Below, piece after piece: positions 28,701 to 37,417 of a DNA stretch of 64,000 nucleotides. The DNA comes from Hortaea werneckii. Its lineage: Eukaryota; Ascomycota; Dothideomycetes; Mycosphaerellales; Teratosphaeriaceae. The notes under the pieces were generated by a model that was not told the DNA's origin, searched no databases, and saw only the letters and a list, made by a program, of their open reading frames with translations. The DNA lies in contig JBAOKB010000020.1 in assembly GCA_037044905.1 (NCBI GenBank), positions 992,001 to 1,056,000 of the forward strand. The letters run 5' to 3'. The position numbers and the translations under genes were made by a program. Position 1 is the stretch's first letter; every line of letters starts with the position of its first letter.

Positions 28701-30240
28701 TTATAGTCTTATTATCTTCCGATAGACTCTTATAGAAGTTTTCGAGCTCCTCTATAGTTGTCCTAACTAATAACTATTGTTCGAGAGACAAGATACGAGA
28801 AGTAGAGATACTAAAGAAAGTCTAAATACTAACATTTTAGCGATTACTAGAGTCTTAAAAGAAACTCTTAGCATTATTTGTCTAAATACTAAGAGCCGTA
28901 GAGGGTATAGCAATTAAGATAGGCTAGTACTAGGGCTTAGGACCTAATTTCTAAATACTATCCTCTAAACTAGTATTCTAGATAACCTCTAAGTTAGTAA
29001 GTTAGGACTTCTCTAAGCGATATAGGTCTACGATATACTTATATTCCCTCTAGTATACTTCTAACTCTAGCTAAGCCTAGATGGATTGCTTAATAATCGC
29101 TATATACGTAGCGACTATCTTCCTAAGGCTAGTATTATTATAGTTTAGTGTACCCCTAAGCGGCCCTTATACCCCTTATAGTATCTATACTACTAGTTTA
29201 GGCTACTAAGGAAATACTATAAGTCTATATTAAGAGACGTAGTAATTCGACTATATAAAGCTATTAATCTTATCTTTAAGCTTAATAACCTTTACTAGAA
29301 TAGTTTTCTCGATTTTATCCTATAAAGGTACTACTACTATATATATATTAAGCTAAGACTAGAGACTAGAGAACTACTCTTTATTAAACGTATAGCGCTC
29401 TACTAGCTAAAGTACTAACTATATCTCCTATACTTTGTCTACCTCGTTTGCCTTATTATACTACTCTTTAACTAACTAAGAGGGTAGGAAGAATAATATA
29501 TTACTACGCGCTAAGTTGTTAAAGAGATATGTTACCTAGCTACTAATAGTATCTAATAAGAGCTCTTACTTATTAGAGCTTAGGTAGGGAAGGTCTTTAT
29601 AGAGAGCGACCTAGGTATTTCTAAGGGCATCTATTACTATATAATACCCTTCTCTCTCTTCTAGACTTATAGAGGTAAAGCTACAAAGTACTATTTAGTC
29701 TATCGTATTACTTTATAGTAGCGCTTAGAATACTATACAATTCTACTCTACCTAAGCTTTAGTATTTTCTCGTACCTATTCTAGGAGATAGAAGACTAGC
29801 AATAGAGGTAGTTTATAACTCCTAGCTTTCTCCTACTTGTTTTTTGTTCTAACTCTAGCGTAGAACGTAGAGTAGTAGACAATAAAACGATAAAGATCCT
29901 CCGCCTTAATATTAAGACCCTTAATAAAAGTCTACGATTTCCTAATAATACCTATAAATAAGTTAGGGACCGCTTTAATAAGCTAATAAGTAGCCCGTAA
30001 CTAATAGAGATATATTAGAATATTAGTTATTAGTAGAAAGTAGTCTTTTAGTAGCTCTTCTATACTCTTAATATTATATTTCTTAAACTTATAGACTTTT
30101 AGGAGTCTAAAGAACTCCTTCTTATTAAAACGTAGAATAAAAGGCTTCTCTTCGCTACCCTTAGAACCCTATCTCCCTTCCGCTATCTCTACTACCTACC
30201 TATCCTTACCTTTAACTTTAGTAGTTAGTACTTTTAGTAT
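25800..30240 (-). pseudogene. RIP-degraded SNF2-family helicase
   Basis: On the minus strand one frame (codon first base at positions divisible by 3) is readable from about 30,240 to at least 26,700, probably to about 25,800, with no frame shift and only TAA/TAG stops. Motifs appear in SNF2 order. At 28,369-28,389 it reads VIDKAYY then IKNKA; DKAY is what RIP makes from DEAH (gatgaa to gataaa, cat to tat). At 28,277-28,296 it reads VTP-stop-INS and then FYSLLHF, matching the TGTPxQN motif and the following SLLxF. At about 27,480-27,510 it reads GRKVLIYY, the start of the C-terminal helicase lobe, and at 27,205-27,240 a degraded VIGRxxRLGQ-type motif VI. I did not find Walker A. It is a relic, presumably element-encoded. 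Confidence 0.62.
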
Positions 30241-30350
30241 TATCCTATATAGGTTCTTCTTCTATAGTAGAGATATTAGTATTATCTATATTAAGGTATA
30301 GGAAGATAAGTAAACTAAGTATAGTAGTTAGAAGGGGGCAAACTAAAGAA

Positions 30351-30842
30351 GATATACTAGCTAGTAGAAAGAGAAGTAGTCTACTCGCTAGAGGGAGAGA
30401 AAGATATACTAGCTAGTAGAAAGTAGAGGGGGAGAGAAGATATACTAGCTAATAGAAGATAGAGGTAGAGAGAAAGATATACTAGCTAGTAGAAGGTAGA
30501 GAGGAAGAGAAAGATATACTAGCTAGTAGAAGGAAGGTAGAGAGGGAGAGAAAGATATACTAGCTAGTAGAAGGAAGGTAGAGAGGGAGAGAAAGATATA
30601 CTAACTAGTAGAAGGAAGGTAGAGAGGAAGAGAAAGATATACTAGCTAGTAGAAGGTAGAGAGAGAGAGAAAGATATACTAGCTAGTAGAAGGTAGAAAG
30701 GGAGAGAAGATATACTAGCTAATAGAAGGAAGGTAGAGAGGGAGAGAAAGATATACTAGCTAGTAGAAGGTAGAAGGGGAGAAGAAAATATACTAGCTAG
30801 TAGAAAGTAGAGGGGGGGGGGAAAGATATACTAGCTAGTAGA
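30351..30842. repeat. 34-41 bp minisatellite upstream of the helicase ghost
   Basis: About a dozen purine-rich tandem units begin gatatactagctagtag and continue with aaggtagagagggagagaaa-like text. Unit lengths vary around 34-41 bp by gain or loss of short gaagg/gagag blocks, and one copy contains a run of nine or so G near 30,814. The array sits about 110 bp 5' of the inferred start of the minus-strand helicase ghost, so it may have been part of its upstream region. Confidence 0.75.
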
Positions 30843-31623
30843 TCCTACTTAGATAGTAGGTACGTAATAGATATAAAAATAGCTATATCTTATCTTACTC
30901 TCTATAAATAGATCCTTAAGAATATTAGATGCTTTTTTATTATTAATAAAGCGCTCCTAAATAGCTATAGAGCTAGGGTAATTAAGGTAGCTAGTAATAT
31001 ATACTATCGCCTTAGATTTACTATCTTTCTTAAGTAAGTAGACGCTATAGTCTAGTAGGGTTAGAATAAACTATAAATTTTGCTTTAGTTATTTTATATA
31101 ATCTCGTCTCTAGTCCTCTAGTGCTAGTAGCCTCTTCTCGAAGATATCCTAGTTAGTAAGATCTTATAAATCCTTAGCGACATTAGCTAGTCTAGTATTG
31201 CTATTATTATGCTTAGCCTTCTTCTTAGCCTTTTAGAACCGCTTAAAGTTAAAGAGTTCTTTAGCTTTACGCTTCTTACTAGCGGCGCCTTTTAGACATA
31301 TTAGTAATACGTTATTCGCTATTAGTATTTTCTAGATATACGGATAATAATAAGATAGAGAATAAGGACCTACGATTAATATCTTCTTATACTAAATTAT
31401 TTCGATATAGGTATTTATAAATATATCGCATTATCCCTTTAATTGTACGAGTTTGCCTATTAGTATATAGCAAGTAGCTAAGAATGCTTGCCTCTTTTAG
31501 CCCTATTGTTATTAGGCGCTTGTAATGTCTTAGACAATAGGCTATGCATGCCCTAACCTTTAAAGTCTTGTTGTATGTCTTAAATCGTCTAAAACAAGAG
31601 AAAACATTTTTACTAACGGCTGT

Positions 31624-31707
31624 GGGGACCGAAACCTCTGTTGTTTAGAGGCTGACCTGGGCTTGCAACCACCGATTTCCGGTGATTAGTGAGGTTTCGG
31701 GAGGTCC
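31624..31707. other. Inverted repeat / cloverleaf-like stem at the island edge
   Basis: ggacc (31,626-31,630) plus gaaacctc (31,631-31,638) can pair with gaggtttc (31,691-31,698) plus ggtcc (31,703-31,707), leaving a four-base bulge. Two smaller hairpins lie between: cctct/agagg (31,635-31,651, overlapping the outer arm) and accg/cggt (31,671-31,683). It is placed exactly where RIP composition stops. It could be a terminal inverted repeat footprint, a small MITE-like element, or a chance structure. Confidence 0.4.
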
Positions 31708-34406
31708 ATATCGTATATATCGAGTATTTTACGACCCAAGCCGAATTAAGCCTCGCGGCAACGTCCAGCATGTACTACCGTAGCCTGTCTTGCCATTGGA
31801 GGTGATTTCCAGGTGATATTGGCGAGTATTGGACGGAATGTGGCGAGTCCAGCTTTGGAATCTCCCATGACAGTCGCCAGCCATTGTTTGATGCCCAGGG
31901 CTCTATTAAATCAAGGAACTGCTCCTAACAGCAGCGGTTAGGTCGTCAAAGTCGTCCGTTGCTGCTAACAGTGTTAACTCGACCGATATTAAGGGAAAGA
32001 TGTGGTTTTTCTTGATTATGGGCGATTTTGCTGCTTTGACGTCGACTTCCTTGCGAATGCAGCGTTGTTAAGAGTACTCCATCGAACCGTGGCATGCAGT
32101 GCCCTTGTAATGGAGGGAGACTACGGAGTCATGCCCTATAAATGCTTCAATGGCCGGGAGAGCACGAAGGTGATTTCTGTTGTCGAGTCTGGACTTTTTG
32201 GATTCGAGTTCCATGGACTCACGCTTGCTGCTAATGTTGCTTGTGGTCCATAGCAGCCGTCTCATCGGGATTATCGTCTCTTCGTGGGTGAGAGACTCTA
32301 CGTTGCAAGCTCGACGACGCTGGATGGCTCAGCGCCAGCCCTTGATTGTATATTGAAGCCGAAGGAGCTGGGTGTGACAATCAGCTTGCCTGGACGGAGG
32401 AAGCTCTTACTGTGGACGAACTGGATCACGATAACCAGTATAGGTTCGTTCATGTTGTACGGTACTGACATGCGTTGGTCAGCAGACTCGTGGACGATCT
32501 CAATCCACTCCAACGAGGTATTTCTATTGGGGTATTGGTACATTCGGCCGACGTGCTGCTACTGCATCCCTGTATGTAAGTTCCGTTTGCATTCGATATC
32601 ATGTCTTACTTGGACTTGCTCCGTATTTGATTGTGCTCGAATGGCGAGGTTGCTCTACGATGGGACACTCTATTTGCCTTGCTCTAGTCGCTGCAACTTA
32701 TTATGGGGGGTTTCTAGATCTTCTCGATGTCGTAGGGTCAGACGAGGGTAGCATCAATCGAGTCGTCGGCAAATATCTAGCCACTAGGCCTTTCGTGTTC
32801 TTGTCGGTGACTTATTCCCGAATGCAATCAAGACCATGATAGCTGCGACGTCTCTCCTGGTGTTCGTAGCACTGCAATGCCTTTTGGTGCGTTGCCATAG
32901 CGAAACGATGAGCTAACTAGCTCTCAGTGCTGTTGTACCAATGATCATGGCTGTGCATTGGGATCGAGAGGCAAGTGTAAAGAAATCTCGACAATGTTGA
33001 AATCTCAAAGACATGCATGCTTCGTATTCGGACAGTGAGGTATCATCACGACGCTGTATGATGTGGGAGTTGCAGTCAGGTCTACGTTCGGTGTGGTTAA
33101 GAAAGGTGAGGTCAATGACCATGCCGGTAGATGTGGAAGTCGCGACTGGCTTTGGGGATTCGATCGGCAGGTACGCTGAGCCAATTCAGACTTCAGCTTG
33201 CCACAGTAAGGCAAGAGAGCAGTTTGGCCGACGAATTACACATCAACATTGTCTTGGTTGGATACACACTCCTATGCTGTGGTCAGATATCTGCATGCGA
33301 TCTCGTCAAAGGAAGAAAACATTTCGCATATAACATCGGATGTCATCAATCTCAACCTTCGTTAAGCTTGGAAAGACGGCTAATGTGTGCCCTGTGACGA
33401 ACGAGGACGCAACGGCAGAAAGGAAATATTGAAGCAACTTAGACAGGGACCGCTTTCATTACGTACTAGGTTCATAGGACTCCCAATGTCTTTGGTGGGT
33501 TGCCGCAGCAGAAAGTCCGCTCTTGGATATTCCAGAGGCAGGGAAACTTCCCTTGTCTCGAAATCCCAATGACATCCGACGCAGACGTCTTTACCTGTTC
33601 CAATGACCATGGTGCATTCGTCGTCAGTGGAAGCAGGCCATGGCAAGGAGTCCAGTCTTCAAGTCTGGATTAATCTGCATCGCGAATTCCATTGTGGTAT
33701 TGCAGTGCTGATGAGGCACATAGCCGAATAACAGTGAAGTGACAGTCCATGACCATAAGCGAAACAAGCAAGACCTTGAGCAGCACCGCAAAATCCATAT
33801 CAATTGCCTACATATGAGTTAGATGTAGAATGGACGACATCACCTGAATGCCGTGCCTCCTAGCAACAGTTGGAATGTTGTTTTTAGGGTTCGCCAGGGT
33901 TGCGCCCCAGATGAATTATGGTTTAATTTACTCCACAATTAATGATCTGGCCATATCTAGCCTCCATTTCGCTGGCGCATACATGGGGTTCCAATAGCAA
34001 AGTACTACGTGTGCGAATACGATATCCTAAAGGATTACGAAGGTGGCTTACACCAATACCTCCCACCATGTAAAATGTGTGTGAAACCCTCACCAGGACC
34101 CATAAAAGTTCAATCCGAGTGCAAAGATATTAGGCTTCTCATACCGCTGAAAGTAGTAGGTTACGTATAGGTATTACATACGAAAGACATTAGATCCTGT
34201 GCCATTCCGTATCAAAGCGCCTGCCCTCCCGCCATCCTGGCATTGCATCCTGGGGTAGTCGTAAAAAAGCACATGTGAACATCAAAGGCATTACGAGATC
34301 CCTCCATCTCAGCCCCAAACAACTGCGTCATTTCCTTTTCGCCGGCCGCATTGAGACACGTGCGGCAATTAATCGCGATTAAGCTACGACAGCGATGACG
34401 AACCGC
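31708..34406. other. Gene-free transition zone
   Basis: Composition returns to normal (CpA and TpG common) but no frame looks like a gene. The longest frames (32,284-32,751 forward, 155 codons; others of 60-106 codons) overlap one another on both strands and match nothing I know. Weak dispersed words recur, such as caatgaccatg-like sequence near 32,938, 33,114 and 33,600. It may be decayed unique DNA or an old insertion. The last few hundred bases before 34,407 are presumably the 3' UTR of the SUR7-family gene. Confidence 0.6.
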
Positions 34407-35233
34407 TTAGTCGTACTCGTCCTTGACCCTCCTCTGGCTCTCGCTGTCCACGAAGCTGCCACGGCTGCGTGTGCTTCTCTTGCGGCTGAACAGATTGCGC
34501 TTCGGCTTGGAGCCGGAGTCGTTCTTGCCAACACGGCCACCGACGCAGAAGAAGACGCTGGCCAGGAAGTAGCAGACGAGGGTCGCCCACGTGAAACCGT
34601 AGGCGTACGTGCCGAGCGATGCGCTTTGGTTGTTGTTGCGGAAGGCGTTACGGCCCTGGACGGTCCATGCACTATATGACATGTTAGCATGAGCCCGATG
34701 TTAAACCATGTGTAGATCGAGCAGACTTACGTCATGAGCGCAGCAGCCAAAGCCTGGAAGAAGCATGCGATGAGCACGGTAAAGCCGGAAAGGTAGGAAC
34801 CTAGACGGGTGCACAGCGCAAGCATGCCCAGGAAGAAAGTGACCACTGCAAAGAAGAGCGCAATGATGTAGAAGACCCAGGCGAATCGGCTGAGGTAGTA
34901 GAAGTGGTTCTCGCTTCCGAACCTGTCTGGCAAGCCAGAGCTCGTGCCGAAGTTGCCAACCGGGTTGAATGGCTGTGCGGCGCGCGTCGAAGTGCAGTCA
35001 TTGTTGTTGCCGTTCTGGACACCGCAGATGGAGAGGTAGGTCCAGCGCGCAGGGTTGCGGTAGTTGTCATTAGGGTTGGATACGCCGCCAGTGTCGGCCT
35101 GGAGGAAGTAGATCTGCGAGATGCTCGATCCACCGACTTGGGCGCCCGAAAGGACGATGAAGAAGGTCATTACAATCCCTCCTGCGATGAGGAGGAGGGA
35201 TACTAGACCAAGGATGGGGCGCGCGATGGCCAT
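34407..35233 (-). CDS. SUR7-family plasma membrane (eisosome/MCC) protein
   Basis: Two exons, 34,731-35,233 and 34,407-34,671, with an intron of 59 bp (GTAAGT donor, ATAG acceptor), encode 255 residues. Four membrane segments are visible at about residues 6-28, 115-140, 145-168 and 190-212. The first extracellular loop carries the RWTYLSICG signature (W-x-x-x-x-C-G) typical of Sur7/PalI-type proteins. The cytosolic tail is short and basic (KPKRNLFSRKRSTR). The family organises eisosome/MCC membrane domains at the cell cortex, affecting wall integrity and endocytosis. The start at 35,233 is chosen because it sits in a strong CACCATGG context and directly precedes the first membrane helix. It is divergent from the Rav2-like gene, 678 bp apart. 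Which paralogue it is (Sur7, Fmp45, Pun1 or PalI-like) cannot be told. Confidence 0.85.
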
Positions 35234-35911
35234 GGTGGACGGTCGGCTTTGCGGAACGCGGCACGCGGAGTTCTGATGTCTGTTTGTCGGAGGTGAGCGG
35301 ATTGTCGGCGTGGCAGGAAGACAAGTGCACACGCAAGAAGGGAGAACACTTACAATGTGGCACTGCTAGGTACCCGCTAGGAAGTGGTTGTCGCACAGTC
35401 GCTGTAAACAAGAGAGGTCGAAAAAGTCAGCCACAAGCCAATTTCCGGCGGTGCAGCGCGAGCAGGATATGAGGAGGAGCTCGGACTCTTAGAGGCGCGT
35501 TATAGCTCCCCTGGGTGGTGACGTGAAGGCGCAAACTGACGTAGGCGAAGAAAGCCAATTCAGCTTCTGAGTCCAGTCCTCTCTCCCGAGGCCGCGCCAG
35601 CACAGCCAACAGGTCAGCCGGCTGCGAATCTTGGTTTTTCGTGGCTCCAAGGTTCTTCCCCTCCGCACGCCGGTGCACGCAGATCTTCTGACCAAGGTTG
35701 AGTGGTTTTGTTACGTCCAGGGCAACAGAGGTTCGGTACGTCATGATAAACACCGATGCTGTGCTGTGTATGTCGATCGACATGCCCACGGTTGCTGCCG
35801 CGACGATCACAAGCACCGACCGTGTGGTCTACCGTCTCCCGTAATGAGCGCCCTCGGTGCCCTGTTCCGGTAAAGTGTCACTTTGTGCGTGTGAAACTGT
35901 AATAATCAACC
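35234..35911. promoter_or_regulatory. Divergent promoter region
   Basis: This 678-bp space lies between two genes transcribed away from each other and must hold both promoters and 5' leaders. I see no clear TATA box or named operator. Several short frames cross it on both strands, none convincing. Confidence 0.6.
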
Positions 35912-36916
35912 ATGTCTACACTGCTATGGCCGCCCATTGCGGCCCCAGATCTGGAGAAAGAAGAGGAAGTGAGTCTTGCGCGCGAGCTACGATGGCTACT
36001 GGACTCGCTGCAAGAAACACTTGCCTCGCTCAAGTCTGGCCTCGAAGAATGCGCCGAGCTTCTTGCGCCCAAAGAGCCCGGCTCAACTCTCGTTCTATCG
36101 TCACTGCGCTCTGAGAACCTCAAGGGCTTCATCACCCGTGTTGGTACTCGCATAGTAAAAGGCGACATCCAGCTACGACTGCCGTCCCTTCCACCACCAA
36201 AGGGTGCGGCCAGCTACAAGCTCTCGATTTCTACCTTACCCAGTGCACCCACAATCACGCTCCAGCAACTCACCACTACGAGGACACTTATCAACGCCTG
36301 TCTGGACGTTGTAGACGCGACGAGATGGACAGGTGACCAGGGCAATGCTGACTTCATCTCCGGCCAGATGAAGTTACTGCATGAAAACATACAAGAGGCA
36401 AAGGGTGCGCTGAAAGGTTGGACAGATGATCAGAAAGCGTGGAACGAGGAACCGATAGATGCAAAAGCATTTCAACCGCCTCTACCAGGGAATGTCTCTT
36501 TCCATCTTTCCATTTCCGAAGCTGCTGTCTTGCTGAATGTAAGGACACTGGAAGCAGCATTTCCCAATACGGGCACGAATACACCCCTCTCTTTTGTTGG
36601 CGCTTCAAGTGGCGGTGCGTCCAGCAGTAACGGAGCTGGGACCGCGCAGTCTTACACTGGCTTTTCCTTACGCGAACGCCTCGCATCTGCCCTTGGAGGG
36701 CAGAGACAAGCTTTCCATGATGAGGCACACGAGGTCTTCACGTATAGAGATCAAGAAGTGATGGTGAAGGACAAGGTCAGAGTCGAAAGTCAAGATCCGA
36801 GTCTTATGGCTGCAATGGCGAAGCTTGGCGCACTGGAAAGAAGCATTGCGCTGAGTCGCAGAGCACTCGGAGTCGTGATGGGAAGGCATGAAGAGGAGGA
36901 CGAGGAAGAAGGGTGA
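35912..36916 (+). CDS. RAV2: RAVE complex subunit 2 / Rogdi-like protein
   Basis: Intronless, 334 residues. Family-typical blocks are LPSLPPPKGAASYKLSIST (about residues 90-110) and LPGNVSFHLSISEAAVLLNV (about 192-212), both hallmarks of the Rogdi/Rav2 family, flanked by helical leucine-rich text (RELRWLLDSLQETLASL near residues 24-42; LGALERSIALSRRALGVVMG near the end). A Gly/Ser-rich linker lies at about 228-245. In yeast Rav2 works with Rav1 and Skp1 in the RAVE complex, which reassembles V1 onto Vo of the vacuolar H+-ATPase; animal Rogdi does the same with Dmxl proteins. The acidic C-terminus (EEEDEEEG) is ordinary for fungal members. Start: first ATG, with no upstream in-frame alternative noted. 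Confidence 0.85.
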   Translation: MSTLLWPPIAAPDLEKEEEVSLARELRWLLDSLQETLASLKSGLEECAELLAPKEPGSTLVLSSLRSENLKGFITRVGTRIVKGDIQLRLPSLPPPKGAASYKLSISTLPSAPTITLQQLTTTRTLINACLDVVDATRWTGDQGNADFISGQMKLLHENIQEAKGALKGWTDDQKAWNEEPIDAKAFQPPLPGNVSFHLSISEAAVLLNVRTLEAAFPNTGTNTPLSFVGASSGGASSSNGAGTAQSYTGFSLRERLASALGGQRQAFHDEAHEVFTYRDQEVMVKDKVRVESQDPSLMAAMAKLGALERSIALSRRALGVVMGRHEEEDEEEG

Positions 36917-37417
36917 CGACAATAATGTTCTACGACCGAAAAGACGACTTGCTTATCTTCATCGACGTTTCTGCAATGTGGTCTGCGTTGCTCTACACGT
37001 TGTGACCTCAGCGGAGAAAGTGCTCGAGTCTATGAAATTCTCCAGACGCATGATATCGGTTGTGTCAACAGACCTACATCTCAAGAAGGATCCAGCAACT
37101 CCGACCTTCATGGGCATCTCCGGCATTCCAATGTCACGACAGTCGCCGTCGCGCACATCAAACCTCCATCTCCGCGGTGGCACCGATTGCGGTAAAGCGG
37201 CTTGGCAAAAATCGCTGTCGGGATGATAACGACAAATCGCCGATTGCGCCATATCTCGCTATCAGCCGGAGAAAGATTATTGTTGTCCATGACAGTTACT
37301 AATTTACTCTAACTCTACTAACGGCTTTTTGGACACGATTTCAGATTCTACAAACCGTTGACTCACCTATCGAAACACACTGATCGACTGAGTGCTCTTC
37401 TACGAGGACAGCTAGCC
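36917..37417. other. Intergenic, Rav2-like to MET1 (tandem)
   Basis: This 501-bp space holds the 3' UTR of the Rav2-like gene and the promoter of the siroheme synthase. The siroheme frame stays open 60 bases upstream of its ATG, but only from a TTG at 37,358, so I leave that part out. Nothing else is evident. Confidence 0.5.

Larger units (their letters stand above)
1..31615. repeat. AT-rich RIP-mutated repeat island
   Basis: The whole stretch is dominated by TA-containing words (tag, cta, tat). A hand count of bases 1-60 gives 12 TpA, 0 CpA and 1 TpG, and the look is the same for 31 kb, while CpG words (cgcg, tcga, acg) persist. Loss of CpA/TpG with CpG kept is the signature of repeat-induced point mutation in ascomycetes, not of CpG deamination. 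No intact gene is present. Long ghost reading frames and minisatellites (listed separately) show that it was built from coding, repeated DNA, so I infer silenced transposable elements. Stretches between the listed ghosts (about 3.6-9.0, 9.9-11.3, 11.7-14.4, 14.8-20.3 and 23.7-25.8 kb) have the same composition; I did not assign them. CpA and TpG reappear near 31,500-31,615, which marks the right edge; the left edge is outside the window. Confidence 0.93.

Noticed and set aside
1..31615. Absence of TGA stops as proof of ghost ORFs
   Set aside because: TpG is depleted everywhere in RIP DNA, so TGA is rare in all frames; I relied on residue composition, ordered motifs and unit lengths instead.
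1..31615. Starship giant element with a tyrosine-recombinase captain
   Set aside because: I could not find an R..HxxR..Y arrangement in the frames I decoded; large parts were not decoded, so this is unproven and not excluded.
32284..32751. 155-codon forward frame in the transition zone
   Set aside because: Composition is Cys/Trp/Leu-rich and unlike a folded protein; an opposite-strand frame covers the same bases; no recognisable motif.
37358..37417. 20-residue N-terminal extension of the siroheme synthase
   Set aside because: It would begin at a TTG; the ATG at 37,418 has a good context and precedes the conserved domain.
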